A stretch of DNA of 24,900 nucleotides from CAJUOR01 sp964596105 (GTDB lineage Bacteria; Bacillota_I; Bacilli_A; Erysipelotrichales; Coprobacillaceae). The notes below the pieces were generated by a model. The model ran no database searches and was not told where the DNA came from. It worked only from the letters and a program-made list of their open reading frames with translations. Below, piece by piece: positions 15,620 to 23,222 of the stretch (position 1 is the first letter of the stretch; each line of letters opens with the position of its first letter). The translations under genes were made by a program, and so were the position numbers. The DNA lies in contig CAZQRT010000012.1 of assembly GCA_964596105.1 (NCBI GenBank), forward strand, positions 1-24,900, written 5' to 3'.

Positions 15620-16540
15620 ATGATCGAAGAATTACTTGGCAGCGGGCAGTATCAAAAGGCCCTGGAGCTGCTTGAGAACCCCGCTGAGGAAACCGGCCGT
15701 TACTACCGTCTGATCTGTCTTTACGGGCTGGGGGAGTACGAGCGGGGCTATGAGGAGGCCAAGGCGGCTTTGTATCTGGCGGGTGATACGTATTATGATG
15801 TTTTGTGCTATCAGCTGACCTTTATGAAAGAGCTCGAGAAGTATGAGGAAGCGGTGGATTTCATCATTCAGGCTTTAGAGGATCCCGCGCTGCCTTACGC
15901 CTATGAAGCCAAACTCAACGAGGTTTATGATGAGCTTTTGGATTTGAAACGGGAATCATACGCTGCCTATGAGGCGAAAAACAGGCTTTTGAATGAGAAA
16001 GAACTGCTCATGTATTTAAACAAGGGCGGCGACGAGCGGCTGATGTATGCCGCCATCGACCAGCTCTTTTCCGAAAACGTGCGCCGTTATCTCGGCCCGA
16101 TCCGCCAGCTTCTCCGGGATAAAAACCGCAGCAGCCTGGAAAAAGCGCTGCTTCTGGAAATCCTGGTTGATCAGCAGGTGGATGAGGAGCTGACGATCAC
16201 CAAGCACGATCACACCGTTCAGACCAATCCCGTCTATCTGGAAACCGTGGCGGACTCCCTGGCTTATCAGGAGGTCACGCGCTTTTTGACAAATGTACTG
16301 GAAAGTCATAATCCGGGTTATTATGAGATGGCCGAGCAGCTTTTAGCGGTTTATCTTTATGACTGGTATCCGCTCTTAGAGGTGCTCGAGGAGCCGGAAA
16401 ATATCGCCTGCGCCCTGCACAGCTATATCGCCATGCTTAACTGGGAGGATGTTGATATCGAGGATCTTTGCTGCCAGTATGGCGCGGATCGCGACGCGGT
16501 GGAGAAGATCACCAGGCAGCTGGCCGGTCTGACCGTCTGA
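15620..16540 (+). CDS. TPR-like protein of unknown function upstream of tig
   Basis: 306 residues from ATG 15620, set by AGGG (15609-15612) 7 bases upstream; ATG 15614 in the same frame is too close to it. The frame extends further upstream through the tRNA locus but has no start signal there. The N-terminal ~130 residues look like tetratricopeptide helices (LLGSGQYQKALELLE, LYGLGEYERGYEEAKAALYL, MKELEKYEEAVDFIIQALED). The remainder is acidic and helical without a motif I recognise. No signal peptide or membrane segment, so cytoplasmic. Similar unnamed TPR proteins sit before tig in related Bacillota, as far as I recall. A scaffold role is inference. I see no clear plus-strand promoter for it. 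Confidence 0.78.
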   Translation: MIEELLGSGQYQKALELLENPAEETGRYYRLICLYGLGEYERGYEEAKAALYLAGDTYYDVLCYQLTFMKELEKYEEAVDFIIQALEDPALPYAYEAKLNEVYDELLDLKRESYAAYEAKNRLLNEKELLMYLNKGGDERLMYAAIDQLFSENVRRYLGPIRQLLRDKNRSSLEKALLLEILVDQQVDEELTITKHDHTVQTNPVYLETVADSLAYQEVTRFLTNVLESHNPGYYEMAEQLLAVYLYDWYPLLEVLEEPENIACALHSYIAMLNWEDVDIEDLCCQYGADRDAVEKITRQLAGLTV

Positions 16541-16563
16541 TCGTCCCGGGGTGTGCTAATTAT

Positions 16564-16592
16564 TTGCTTAATGATCATAGATCATGTATAAT
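16564..16592 (+). promoter_or_regulatory. Trigger factor promoter with a palindrome filling the spacer
   Basis: TTGCTT (16564-16569), 17-base spacer and TATAAT (16587-16592). The spacer holds a perfect inverted repeat ATGATC-ATA-GATCAT (16571-16585). A protein bound there would cover the promoter, so it is a candidate operator. Confidence 0.85.
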
Positions 16593-16621
16593 ACTAGACA
16601 ACAAAAGCGGAGGTTATGGAA

Positions 16622-17911
16622 ATGAAAAGCGAATGGAAGAAAAGCGAAGGAAATACCGGGGAACTGACGGTGACTTTTCAGGATGAAGAATGGACGAAGG
16701 AATTAGGCAGACAGCTGAGAAAGGCCGCCGCAACGATCGAGATCGCGGGTTTCCGCCGCGGCAAGGCGCCTTTGCAGATCGCGAAGAAATATATTAACGA
16801 AGCCTATCTTCACCAGGAGGCGCTGGATGCCCTGCTTAAGGCCAATTACCCGGCGCTTTTGGATGAACATCAGATTGAACCGATCGCCCAGCCGGTGCTG
16901 GATGTCAAGGAGACGGATCAGGATCATATCACGTTTACCCTGACCATTGAGGTGAAACCGGAAATTACCCTCGGGCAGTATAAAAACCTCGGCATCACGA
17001 AAGAGGAAGTCACGGTCAGCGATGAAGAGATGAACGGTGAACTGGAAAGACTGCAGAATGAAAACGCCGAGATCGCGGTGAAGGACGGCGCCGTCGCGGA
17101 CAAGGATATCGTCACGATCGATTTTACCGGTTATGTGGACGGCGAGGCTTTTGAGGGCGGCAGCGCGACGGATTACAAGCTGACGGTCGGCTCCGGGGAG
17201 TTTGTGCCCGGTTTTGAGGAGCAGTTAATCGGCCTGAACGTGAATGACGCCAAAGATGTCACGGTCACTTTCCCGTCTGATTACGGCGAGGAGAGTCTGC
17301 GGGATAAAGAGGCGGTCTTCAAGGTCGTCGTCAAGGGCATCGAGAACCGCGTTTTACCGCCCCTGGAGGAGCTGGTCGAGGATCTGAATTATGACGGGGT
17401 CAGCGATGTGGAGGGCCTCAAGGAGCATGTCAAGTCGGGAATCCTGAAAAACAAGCAGGATGCCGCCGATGAAGAATATTTATCGCGCATTTATGAAAAG
17501 CTGATTGAAAATACGCCAATCGATGTTCCGGAAGCGATGATCACGTCGGAACTGGAGCGCATTGTCAGCGATTATCAGCAGCGTCTCGAGCAGAATCAGC
17601 TGAGCCTGACGACGTATTTAAAGCTGATGAATAAGACCCCGGAGGAGTTCAAAAATGATCTGCGCCCGGAGGCTGAGTCGCGGGTGAAGCTGAATCTGAT
17701 CTTTGAAGCGATCGTGAAGGCGGAAAATCTCACCTGCAGCGACGAGGAGATCGACGTGGAGATCGAGCGGATCATCGGCGGCTATGAGGGTGATGACGAG
17801 GGCGACAACAAACAGCGCATGCGGGAGATACTGAAGGGCATGAGCGCGGATATTGCCAATGATCTGTTAACCCGCAAGGTTCTGGATATCGTGGAGTCGC
17901 AAGCAGAATAA
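16622..17911 (+). CDS. tig: Trigger factor (ribosome-associated chaperone and prolyl isomerase)
   Basis: 429 residues from ATG 16622. GGAGG (16609-16613) lies 8 bases upstream, whereas the in-frame ATG at 16616 is only 2 bases away. Trigger factor binds L23 at the ribosome exit and shields nascent chains. The N-terminal ribosome-binding domain carries the signature GFRRGKAP at 43-50. The central FKBP-type PPIase domain (about 150-240) shows VTIDFTGYVDGEAFEGG, YKLTVGSGEFVPGFEEQLIG and VTFPSDYG. The C-terminal helical chaperone domain completes the protein. Its own promoter precedes it. lon follows after 47 bases with no strong terminator between, so a tig-lon transcript is likely. Confidence 0.97.
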   Translation: MKSEWKKSEGNTGELTVTFQDEEWTKELGRQLRKAAATIEIAGFRRGKAPLQIAKKYINEAYLHQEALDALLKANYPALLDEHQIEPIAQPVLDVKETDQDHITFTLTIEVKPEITLGQYKNLGITKEEVTVSDEEMNGELERLQNENAEIAVKDGAVADKDIVTIDFTGYVDGEAFEGGSATDYKLTVGSGEFVPGFEEQLIGLNVNDAKDVTVTFPSDYGEESLRDKEAVFKVVVKGIENRVLPPLEELVEDLNYDGVSDVEGLKEHVKSGILKNKQDAADEEYLSRIYEKLIENTPIDVPEAMITSELERIVSDYQQRLEQNQLSLTTYLKLMNKTPEEFKNDLRPEAESRVKLNLIFEAIVKAENLTCSDEEIDVEIERIIGGYEGDDEGDNKQRMREILKGMSADIANDLLTRKVLDIVESQAE

Positions 17912-17958
17912 AAGGCGCGGGGTGTCTTTTGTTTTGAAATATAATCAGGAGGTGTTTG

Positions 17959-20289
17959 ATGAGTATGGAAGAAGTCACTGCGGAAATGATTTTACCGGTT
18001 ATTTGCACACGCGGCATGATTGTTTTTCCAAACAATGATCTGACGCTTGATGTCGGCAGAGCGAAAAGCTTAAAGGCGATCGATGACGCTGCCAGCAACT
18101 ATAACGGCAATCTTGTTTTCGTCTCACAGAAAGATCCATCCATAGAAGAGCCGGGCTATGACGATTTGTTTTCCTACGGCACGCTTTGTAAGATTAAAAA
18201 GAAAATTCGCCGTGATTCGCACGGCACGGTAAAGCTGACCGTGACCGGCATGGACCGCGTACGTCTTGAGAGTGTGGATGTCACAAACGGCGCACTATAT
18301 GCGAAAATCGTTCCTTTACAGGATATTTTAAGCGACAGCGCGGAAGAGGTCGCGCTGGTTAGAAGCGTCCTTAAAAACATGGAAAACTTCATGAACAACG
18401 CTCATAATATTCCTAATGACGTGCGCGCCGCGCTGGCGCGGGGCGTCTCTTCGAGCCGGCTGGCCGATACGTTAGCGCATTATCTGCCTTTGTCTTTGGA
18501 GAAGAAGGAGCGCCTTTTGGAGACGCTGGATGTCAATCAGCGTCTGACGCTGTTGATTTCCGAGATGGAGGAGGAGCGGGTCATCAATGATATCGAGCAG
18601 GAGATCAATCAGAAGGTCCGCAAGTCTATCGATGAAAACCAGCGGGAGTATTATTTAAGAGAAAAGATTCGCGCCTTGAAAGAAGAGCTGGGGGATACCC
18701 CGAGCAAAGAGGACGATTCCGACGATTTAAGGGAAAAGATCGAAAACAACCCTTATCCGGAGCATGTCAAGGAGAAGGCGCTAGATGAGCTGAAGCGTTT
18801 TGAGATGATGCCGCCGGCCAGCAGCGAGGCCAATGTGGTCCGCAATTACCTGGACTGGCTTTTGGATACGCCGTGGTATCAGGAAACGAAGGACAATGAG
18901 GACCTGGCGGTTGTGGAACAGCGGCTCAATGAGGATCACTATGGTCTGGAGAAGCCGAAGCAGCGGATTCTGGAGTATCTGGCGGTCAAGCAGATGACGC
19001 ATTCTTTGAAGGCGCCGATTATCTGCCTGGTGGGTCCGCCCGGAGTGGGCAAGACGTCGCTGGCCAGATCGGTGGCCAGGGCGCTGGACCGCAAGTTTGT
19101 GAAAACATCGCTGGGCGGCGTGAAGGATGAGGCGGAAATCCGCGGTCACCGCCGCACGTACCTGGGCTCGATGCCGGGCCGCATCATCCAGTCGATGAAA
19201 AAAGCGGGTGTGATCAATCCCGTATTCCTTTTGGATGAGCTGGACAAGATGTCCTCGGATTACCGCGGGGATCCGGCCAGCGCGATGCTTGAGGTTCTGG
19301 ATCCGGAACAAAATGCTTTTTTTTCCGATAACTACCTGGAGGAGGCTTACGATTTAAGCCATGTCCTCTTTATCGCCACAGCCAATACGCTCGACGGCGT
19401 GCCGGCTCCGCTGCTGGACCGTCTCGAGATTATTGAGCTTTCGAGTTATACCGAGCAGGAGAAGCTGGAGATCGCCAAAAGGCACCTGTATCCGAAGGTG
19501 CTGGCGGCGCACGGTCTGAATGAGCAGCAGCTGACGATTTCCGAGGCGGCGATCATGTATATGATCCGTCATTACACCCGCGAGGCCGGCGTGCGCGAAC
19601 TGGAGCGCATGATTGCCCAGATTGCCCGCAAGGCGGTGGTGAAGGTCTTAAAGGAGCATGAGGAAAGCGTTCATGTCGATGTGGAGGATCTCGCGGAACT
19701 GCTGGGCAAGGACCGCTATGAGTACACGCAGAAGCTGGATGAGCCGCAGGTCGGGGTTGTCACCGGCATGGCTTATACGCAGTATGGCGGTGATATTCTT
19801 CCTATCGAGGTCAATCATTTTGACGGCTCGGGAAAGTTTATCATCACCGGCCAGCTCGGCGATGTCATGAAGGAATCGGCTTCGATTGCCCTGGATTATG
19901 TCAAGAGCAACGCCGACCGTTTCGGTTTAACGAGCGAGGCTTTTGAGAATCAGGATGTCCACATTCACGTTCCGGAGGGAGCGATTAAAAAGGACGGCCC
20001 GAGCGCCGGGGTGACTTTGACGACAGCGATTTATTCGGCTTTCACGAACCGCCCGGTGCGCAGTGACGTCGCGATGACGGGGGAGATCACGCTGAGGGGC
20101 AAGGTTTTGCCGATTGGCGGTTTGAAGGAAAAATCGATTTCGGCCCATCGCAGCGGAATCCGCACGATTATCATTCCGAAAGAGAACGAGAAGGATATCG
20201 AGGATATTCCGGAGCAGGTTCGTAATGATATGACCATTGTCCTGGCCAGTCACATCGACACCGTTCTGGATAACGCGATTGTGAAATAA
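17959..20289 (+). CDS. lon: ATP-dependent protease Lon
   Basis: 776 residues from ATG 17959, preceded by AGGAGG (17947-17952) at 6 bases; a TTG codon just before is discounted. This is LonA type: an N-terminal substrate-binding domain (LPVICTRGMIVFPNNDLTLDVGR), a helical linker, an AAA+ module with Walker A GPPGVGKT at 359-366 and Walker B VFLLDELDKM, and a C-terminal protease domain with Ser682 (DGPSAG) and Lys725 (GLKEK), the 43-residue spacing seen in other Lon enzymes. Degrades misfolded and regulatory proteins. The order tig-(clpX)-lon-engB is typical of Bacillota; clpX is missing here. The stop codon forms part of a hairpin. Confidence 0.98.
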   Translation: MSMEEVTAEMILPVICTRGMIVFPNNDLTLDVGRAKSLKAIDDAASNYNGNLVFVSQKDPSIEEPGYDDLFSYGTLCKIKKKIRRDSHGTVKLTVTGMDRVRLESVDVTNGALYAKIVPLQDILSDSAEEVALVRSVLKNMENFMNNAHNIPNDVRAALARGVSSSRLADTLAHYLPLSLEKKERLLETLDVNQRLTLLISEMEEERVINDIEQEINQKVRKSIDENQREYYLREKIRALKEELGDTPSKEDDSDDLREKIENNPYPEHVKEKALDELKRFEMMPPASSEANVVRNYLDWLLDTPWYQETKDNEDLAVVEQRLNEDHYGLEKPKQRILEYLAVKQMTHSLKAPIICLVGPPGVGKTSLARSVARALDRKFVKTSLGGVKDEAEIRGHRRTYLGSMPGRIIQSMKKAGVINPVFLLDELDKMSSDYRGDPASAMLEVLDPEQNAFFSDNYLEEAYDLSHVLFIATANTLDGVPAPLLDRLEIIELSSYTEQEKLEIAKRHLYPKVLAAHGLNEQQLTISEAAIMYMIRHYTREAGVRELERMIAQIARKAVVKVLKEHEESVHVDVEDLAELLGKDRYEYTQKLDEPQVGVVTGMAYTQYGGDILPIEVNHFDGSGKFIITGQLGDVMKESASIALDYVKSNADRFGLTSEAFENQDVHIHVPEGAIKKDGPSAGVTLTTAIYSAFTNRPVRSDVAMTGEITLRGKVLPIGGLKEKSISAHRSGIRTIIIPKENEKDIEDIPEQVRNDMTIVLASHIDTVLDNAIVK

Positions 20290-20317
20290 GGAAAGGGCGA
20301 ACCTTTCCTTTCTTTTT
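20288..20317 (+). terminator. Terminator-like hairpin between lon and engB
   Basis: A perfect 9-bp stem AAGGAAAGG (20288-20296) with CCTTTCCTT (20302-20310), loop GCGAA, then TCTTTTT (20311-20317) immediately before the engB ATG. The stem overlaps the last two bases of the lon stop codon and hides the only Shine-Dalgarno-like sequence (AAGGA). It could terminate, attenuate or control engB translation. Confidence 0.75.
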
Positions 20318-20905
20318 ATGATGTATACGGTTAAACAGGCGGATTATGTGCTAAGCGCGGTTACGATGGAGCAGTGGCCTGATGAGAGCCTGCCGGAAAT
20401 TTGTCTTGCGGGGCGGAGCAATGTCGGCAAGTCGACTTTCATCAACACGATGACAAACCGCCGCCACTTGGCGCGAACTTCCTCAACCCCGGGGAAAACC
20501 CGCACCCTGAATTTTTATGAGATCAATCACGAGCTGCGCTTTGTCGATGTCCCGGGCTACGGCTACGCCCGGGTCAGTCAACAGACGCAGGACGCTTTCG
20601 GTCCGATGATGGAAAGCTACATGTCCAAAAGGAAAAACCTGAAGGGCATGATCCTGCTTTTGGATATGCGCCGCGTGCCCAGTCAGGATGATCTGGATAT
20701 GCTGGCGTATGCCCGGTATTATGAGCTTCCGGTGCTTGTCATTTGTACCAAGGAGGACAAATGCAAGCGCAGCGAGGTGGCGAAGCAGTTGTCAAAAATT
20801 AAAAAAAAGCTGGCTTGCGATGATCCGGTCATCACTTTTTCCAGCGTAAAAAAACTTCATGTGGACGCGATATGGGACGCTATCACGCAGCTGATCAGTC
20901 TTTAG
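20318..20905 (+). CDS. engB: Ribosome biogenesis GTPase EngB/YsxC
   Basis: A 195-residue TrmE-Era-class GTPase required for large-subunit assembly. G motifs: GRSNVGKST (G1, ~31-39), RTSSTPGKT (G2), DVPGYGYA (G3) and CTKEDK (G4, TKxD as usual in this family), then FSSVKK (G5). Length and order are standard, and lon-engB adjacency is conserved. The first ATG (20318) and the next codon ATG (20321) both follow a T-tract without an accessible ribosome binding site. Translation may rely on coupling to lon or on hairpin opening. Its last codons form one arm of a terminator shared with the convergent gene, whose end it overlaps by 11 bases. Confidence 0.95.
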   Translation: MMYTVKQADYVLSAVTMEQWPDESLPEICLAGRSNVGKSTFINTMTNRRHLARTSSTPGKTRTLNFYEINHELRFVDVPGYGYARVSQQTQDAFGPMMESYMSKRKNLKGMILLLDMRRVPSQDDLDMLAYARYYELPVLVICTKEDKCKRSEVAKQLSKIKKKLACDDPVITFSSVKKLHVDAIWDAITQLISL

Positions 20906-20923
20906 ACTGATCTTTTCTTTTTC
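20893..20923 (+). terminator. Intrinsic terminator of the tig-lon-engB run, inside overlapping gene ends
   Basis: GATCAGTC (20893-20900), loop TTTA, GACTGATC (20905-20912), then TTTTCTTTTTC. The hairpin contains the engB stop (20903-20905) and the stop of the convergent minus gene (20897-20895). Confidence 0.88.
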
Positions 20924-21275
20924 TCTGTTCCCTTCTTGCTTTCCATTTGTCGATATTTTTCTGCAGAGCCACTTTTGTTTTATTTAAAAGATCATTTAAA
21001 ACCGCGAGGGTTTTCTGGTCATTGGGAAACAGCCATTTGAGCAGGCCGAGGGCGATCGTGACGGTGACGATTTTTTCCGGGGAGATCGGCAGCCACAAAA
21101 AGGCGAGGTAGGCGCTGCTGACGCCGATCATCCATTTGCTTTTGAAGTAGCCGCCCAGGGCGAACAGGATGTAGGCCCAGCCGTTGGTGATGATCCACGC
21201 TAAACCGAAGCAGAGGAGGAAGCGCGGGTTGAACAAGAATTCAAAAAATTTTTTTATATTCTTCGTAGTGATCAC
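20895..21275 (-). CDS. Small conserved membrane protein of unknown function
   Basis: 126 residues from GTG 21275, with GAGG about 8 bases upstream and a strong promoter above it. Two to three transmembrane helices are visible: about 16-40 (NPRFLLCFGLAWIITNGWAY and on), ~45-62 (WMIGVSSAYLAFLWLPI) and ~66-80. A cytoplasmic tail follows with a very basic end (KARREQRKRKDQSKD). The NPRFLLCFGLAWxITNGWAY pattern recalls uncharacterised short membrane proteins common in Clostridia and Erysipelotrichia, from memory. No catalytic motif is seen. It converges on engB, sharing 11 bases and a terminator hairpin. Its upstream neighbour on the same strand is the membrane-anchored HAD-like gene, which has its own terminator, so the two are probably separate units. 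Confidence 0.75.
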   Translation of the reverse strand: MITTKNIKKFFEFLFNPRFLLCFGLAWIITNGWAYILFALGGYFKSKWMIGVSSAYLAFLWLPISPEKIVTVTIALGLLKWLFPNDQKTLAVLNDLLNKTKVALQKNIDKWKARREQRKRKDQSKD

Positions 21276-21296
21276 CCTTTACCTCAACGCTTTCAT

Positions 21297-21325
21297 AGTA
21301 TAACGGGGAAGATGGAACGTGTCAA
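21297..21325 (-). promoter_or_regulatory. Promoter of the small membrane protein gene
   Basis: Minus strand TTGACA (complement of 21320-21325), 17-base spacer, TATACT (complement of 21297-21302). Near-consensus and well placed before GTG 21275. Confidence 0.87.
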
Positions 21326-21349
21326 TCGTTCATGTCTTTTTCCGGTTTT

Positions 21350-21377
21350 ATTATACCAGATTTTATGGGATTTCCAA
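21350..21377 (-). promoter_or_regulatory. Second, upstream promoter for the small membrane protein gene
   Basis: Minus strand TTGGAA (complement of 21372-21377), 16-base spacer, TATAAT (complement of 21350-21355) with TGg before it. About 50 bases upstream of the TTGACA promoter, giving a tandem arrangement. Confidence 0.55.
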
Positions 21378-21410
21378 GGCTGGTCATGAAATCAAAAATA
21401 AAAATTAAGA

Positions 21411-21442
21411 AAAAGAAAAGAACTGGTTTTTTGACCAGTTCT
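21411..21442 (-). terminator. Intrinsic terminator of the HAD-like membrane protein gene
   Basis: Minus strand AGAACTGGT/ACCAGTTCT, a 9-bp stem (complement of 21434-21442 and 21419-21427) with a CAAAAA loop and a TTTCTTTTTC tail. The stem begins within the stop codon of the gene (21443-21441). Confidence 0.87.
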
Positions 21443-23018
21443 ACTGATGGCGTAGTTTTTTGACCAGGGACACAATATCGAGGATGATCCAGATCACGAT
21501 GCTCAAAAGAAGCATGACGGCCAGGGTGCCGGTAAACATCTCGGAGGTATGGAACAGCTCCTGCAAAGGGTGCAGTAAACTGCCGAACAGCATGACGCTG
21601 GTATCGCCGATGAAGACGAACGCGCGGTGCACGAAGTAGAAAGGCGAAGCGGGATTGTTGATCCAGTCCGCGAATCCGACCATCATGATGCCGCCTAAAA
21701 GCGTCAAAAGGATGCCGTCGATTAAAGCGTAGCCGATATTGACAAGCCAGGAGACGATCAGCCACGGCTGCGCGGTCTTTTCTTCTTCTTCAATGTCTTC
21801 CTCATCCGCTTCCTCCTCTTCGTTGAGGTCGCTTTCGTGCATGCCGAACATTTTCAGCTCTTCTTTGGTGAAAACCCTGGTGCGGGTGGAGTCCTCGTGA
21901 ATCTCTTCAACGGGTTCCTGTTTCTCTTGTCTGGCCTCTGATCTTTTTTGCGGAGCCGGCGACTCATTGAGATCTTTCATGACCTCCTGGAGGTAATCAT
22001 CCTCCGGGGCCTTTTGCGGGGGCTCGGACTGGTCGATTTCCTCGTTGAGAAGCTCGCTGATTTTACCGGTGGAATCCTGCAGGACGGTTTCCAGGCGGTT
22101 CAGGACACTCTGGGTCTGCTCGGGGGTCGGCTTGGGCTGATGCTCGGCCATTTCCGCTTTTTTGATGGTCGCTTCGACATTGCGCTTTTGCGCCTGCGAG
22201 AATTCATCCTGGTAGATTTTCTCGATCTCGCTGATGACTTCCGGCTTTTTGCGGTTGCGTTCCACCAGGTACTGGTAGTTGGCGTACAAGTCCTGGGTGC
22301 TGCCGTCATGGCGGATTAACAGATACTGCTCATCCAGTGTGCCGGGACGGCCTTTTTCCAGGATCACGTTGATGACATCTAACAGCGACGGCACGATTTT
22401 CATGCAGCGGATTTCCATTTCCACCGAAGAGGGTTCCAGGCCGGGCAGGAAGACCACGTTCATGCGCAGCTTGTTGGCGGCGTAGACGGCCTGGCGGTTG
22501 CCCGCGATGAGCAGGGCTTCTTCCGGTTTGAGACCGTAGTGGTTCAAGATTTTCTGATACAGGCCGGGATCAGGCGGGTAGGGGGTATCCGGTTCATCGT
22601 AGAAAACGGTATCGGGCTGATGATACAAAGCCGCGGTTTCCAGTAATGGTTCGGTATATTTCTTTTCATGGGTGCTGGTGACGGCGCAGGGCAGTTTTTT
22701 CTGGCGGAAAAGCTCCATCAGTTCTACCAGGCCGTCGCGGTGGCGCATGCCTTCCATCTGGCAGTAGGCCAGAAGATCTTCCTCAATCTTGCCGATCAAA
22801 GCTTCTTTGCTTAATAAAGCCTGGTCAATCGGGCTGTTGGCAAACATGCCCCGGGCACTGCCGACATGATTAAAAAATTCCTCGCGGTCCAGGGTCACAT
22901 TATAAAGCCGGCACAGACGGCGGTAATAGTTAAAACGCATCTTGGTCAGATCGAACATGACATCATCAAAAGCCATGATGACCAGTTTCACATCTTTGCT
23001 GGTTTGTCGGTAGAACAT
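21441..23018 (-). CDS. Membrane-anchored protein with a degenerate HAD-like domain
   Basis: 525 residues from ATG 23018, set by GGGTGG 5 bases upstream; the in-frame GTG at 23027 lies within that site. Residues ~10-215 resemble a beta-phosphoglucomutase-type HAD hydrolase: VIMAFDDVMFDL, then a helical cap, AVTSTHEKKYTEPLL (motif II), PPDPGLYQKILNHYGLKPEEALLIAGNRQAVYAANKLRMNVVFLPG (motifs III/IV). The nucleophile of DxD is Ala16 (Asp18 kept), motif III Lys is not evident, and the usual EDS is AGN. A long charged linker (~265-400) ends in a run of Glu/Asp, then three to four transmembrane helices fill ~418-520. Topology suggests a cytoplasmic pseudo-phosphatase tethered to the membrane. Function unknown; a ligand sensor or scaffold is inference. 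Confidence 0.75.
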   Translation of the reverse strand: MFYRQTSKDVKLVIMAFDDVMFDLTKMRFNYYRRLCRLYNVTLDREEFFNHVGSARGMFANSPIDQALLSKEALIGKIEEDLLAYCQMEGMRHRDGLVELMELFRQKKLPCAVTSTHEKKYTEPLLETAALYHQPDTVFYDEPDTPYPPDPGLYQKILNHYGLKPEEALLIAGNRQAVYAANKLRMNVVFLPGLEPSSVEMEIRCMKIVPSLLDVINVILEKGRPGTLDEQYLLIRHDGSTQDLYANYQYLVERNRKKPEVISEIEKIYQDEFSQAQKRNVEATIKKAEMAEHQPKPTPEQTQSVLNRLETVLQDSTGKISELLNEEIDQSEPPQKAPEDDYLQEVMKDLNESPAPQKRSEARQEKQEPVEEIHEDSTRTRVFTKEELKMFGMHESDLNEEEEADEEDIEEEEKTAQPWLIVSWLVNIGYALIDGILLTLLGGIMMVGFADWINNPASPFYFVHRAFVFIGDTSVMLFGSLLHPLQELFHTSEMFTGTLAVMLLLSIVIWIILDIVSLVKKLRHQ

Positions 23019-23043
23019 GATAACCACCCGCTTTCTGTCGCTT

Positions 23044-23072
23044 ATTATATCATGATTTCCGCTTTTCTTGTA
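23044..23072 (-). promoter_or_regulatory. Promoter of the HAD-like membrane protein gene
   Basis: Minus strand extended -10 TGaTATAAT (complement of 23044-23052), with a weak TACAAG at the -35 position (complement of 23067-23072, 17-base spacer). Confidence 0.65.
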
Positions 23073-23185
23073 TACTTATAACCGATGAAATTGCGGTTTT
23101 TAAAGAGTTGTGCCAGGAAAATAACGGTATGTAAAATGCCTGGATTCAGGATTTTCGAAGCACAAAGAAAATAAACATAATATCA

Positions 23186-23216
23186 TAAAACCCCGTCCGA
23201 AAGCCACGAACGGGGT
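23186..23216 (-). terminator. Intrinsic terminator of the AlbA_2-type gene
   Basis: A 10-bp stem ACCCCGTCCG (23190-23199) with CGAACGGGGT (23207-23216), one mismatched/G-T position, 7-base loop. On the minus strand a TTTTAT tail follows; on the plus strand GTTTTGTT follows, so it may work both ways. The remaining bases of 23028-23222 show only the promoter described above. Confidence 0.8.
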
Positions 23217-23222
23217 GTTTTG

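Noticed and set aside
17911..17936. Weak hairpin AAAGGC/GTCTTT after tig as a terminator
   Set aside because: Only six pairs with a G-T and a 7-base loop; the T-rich tail is interrupted. Too weak to call.
17940..17945. TATAAT just before lon as a lon promoter
   Set aside because: The implied start would fall in the AGGAGG ribosome binding site, there is no -35 or extended -10, so it is more likely chance in the tig-lon spacer.
21322..21765. Minus-strand 147-residue frame across the end of the HAD-like gene
   Set aside because: It crosses a terminator and two promoters, is Arg/His-rich in an alternative frame, and has no ribosome binding site.
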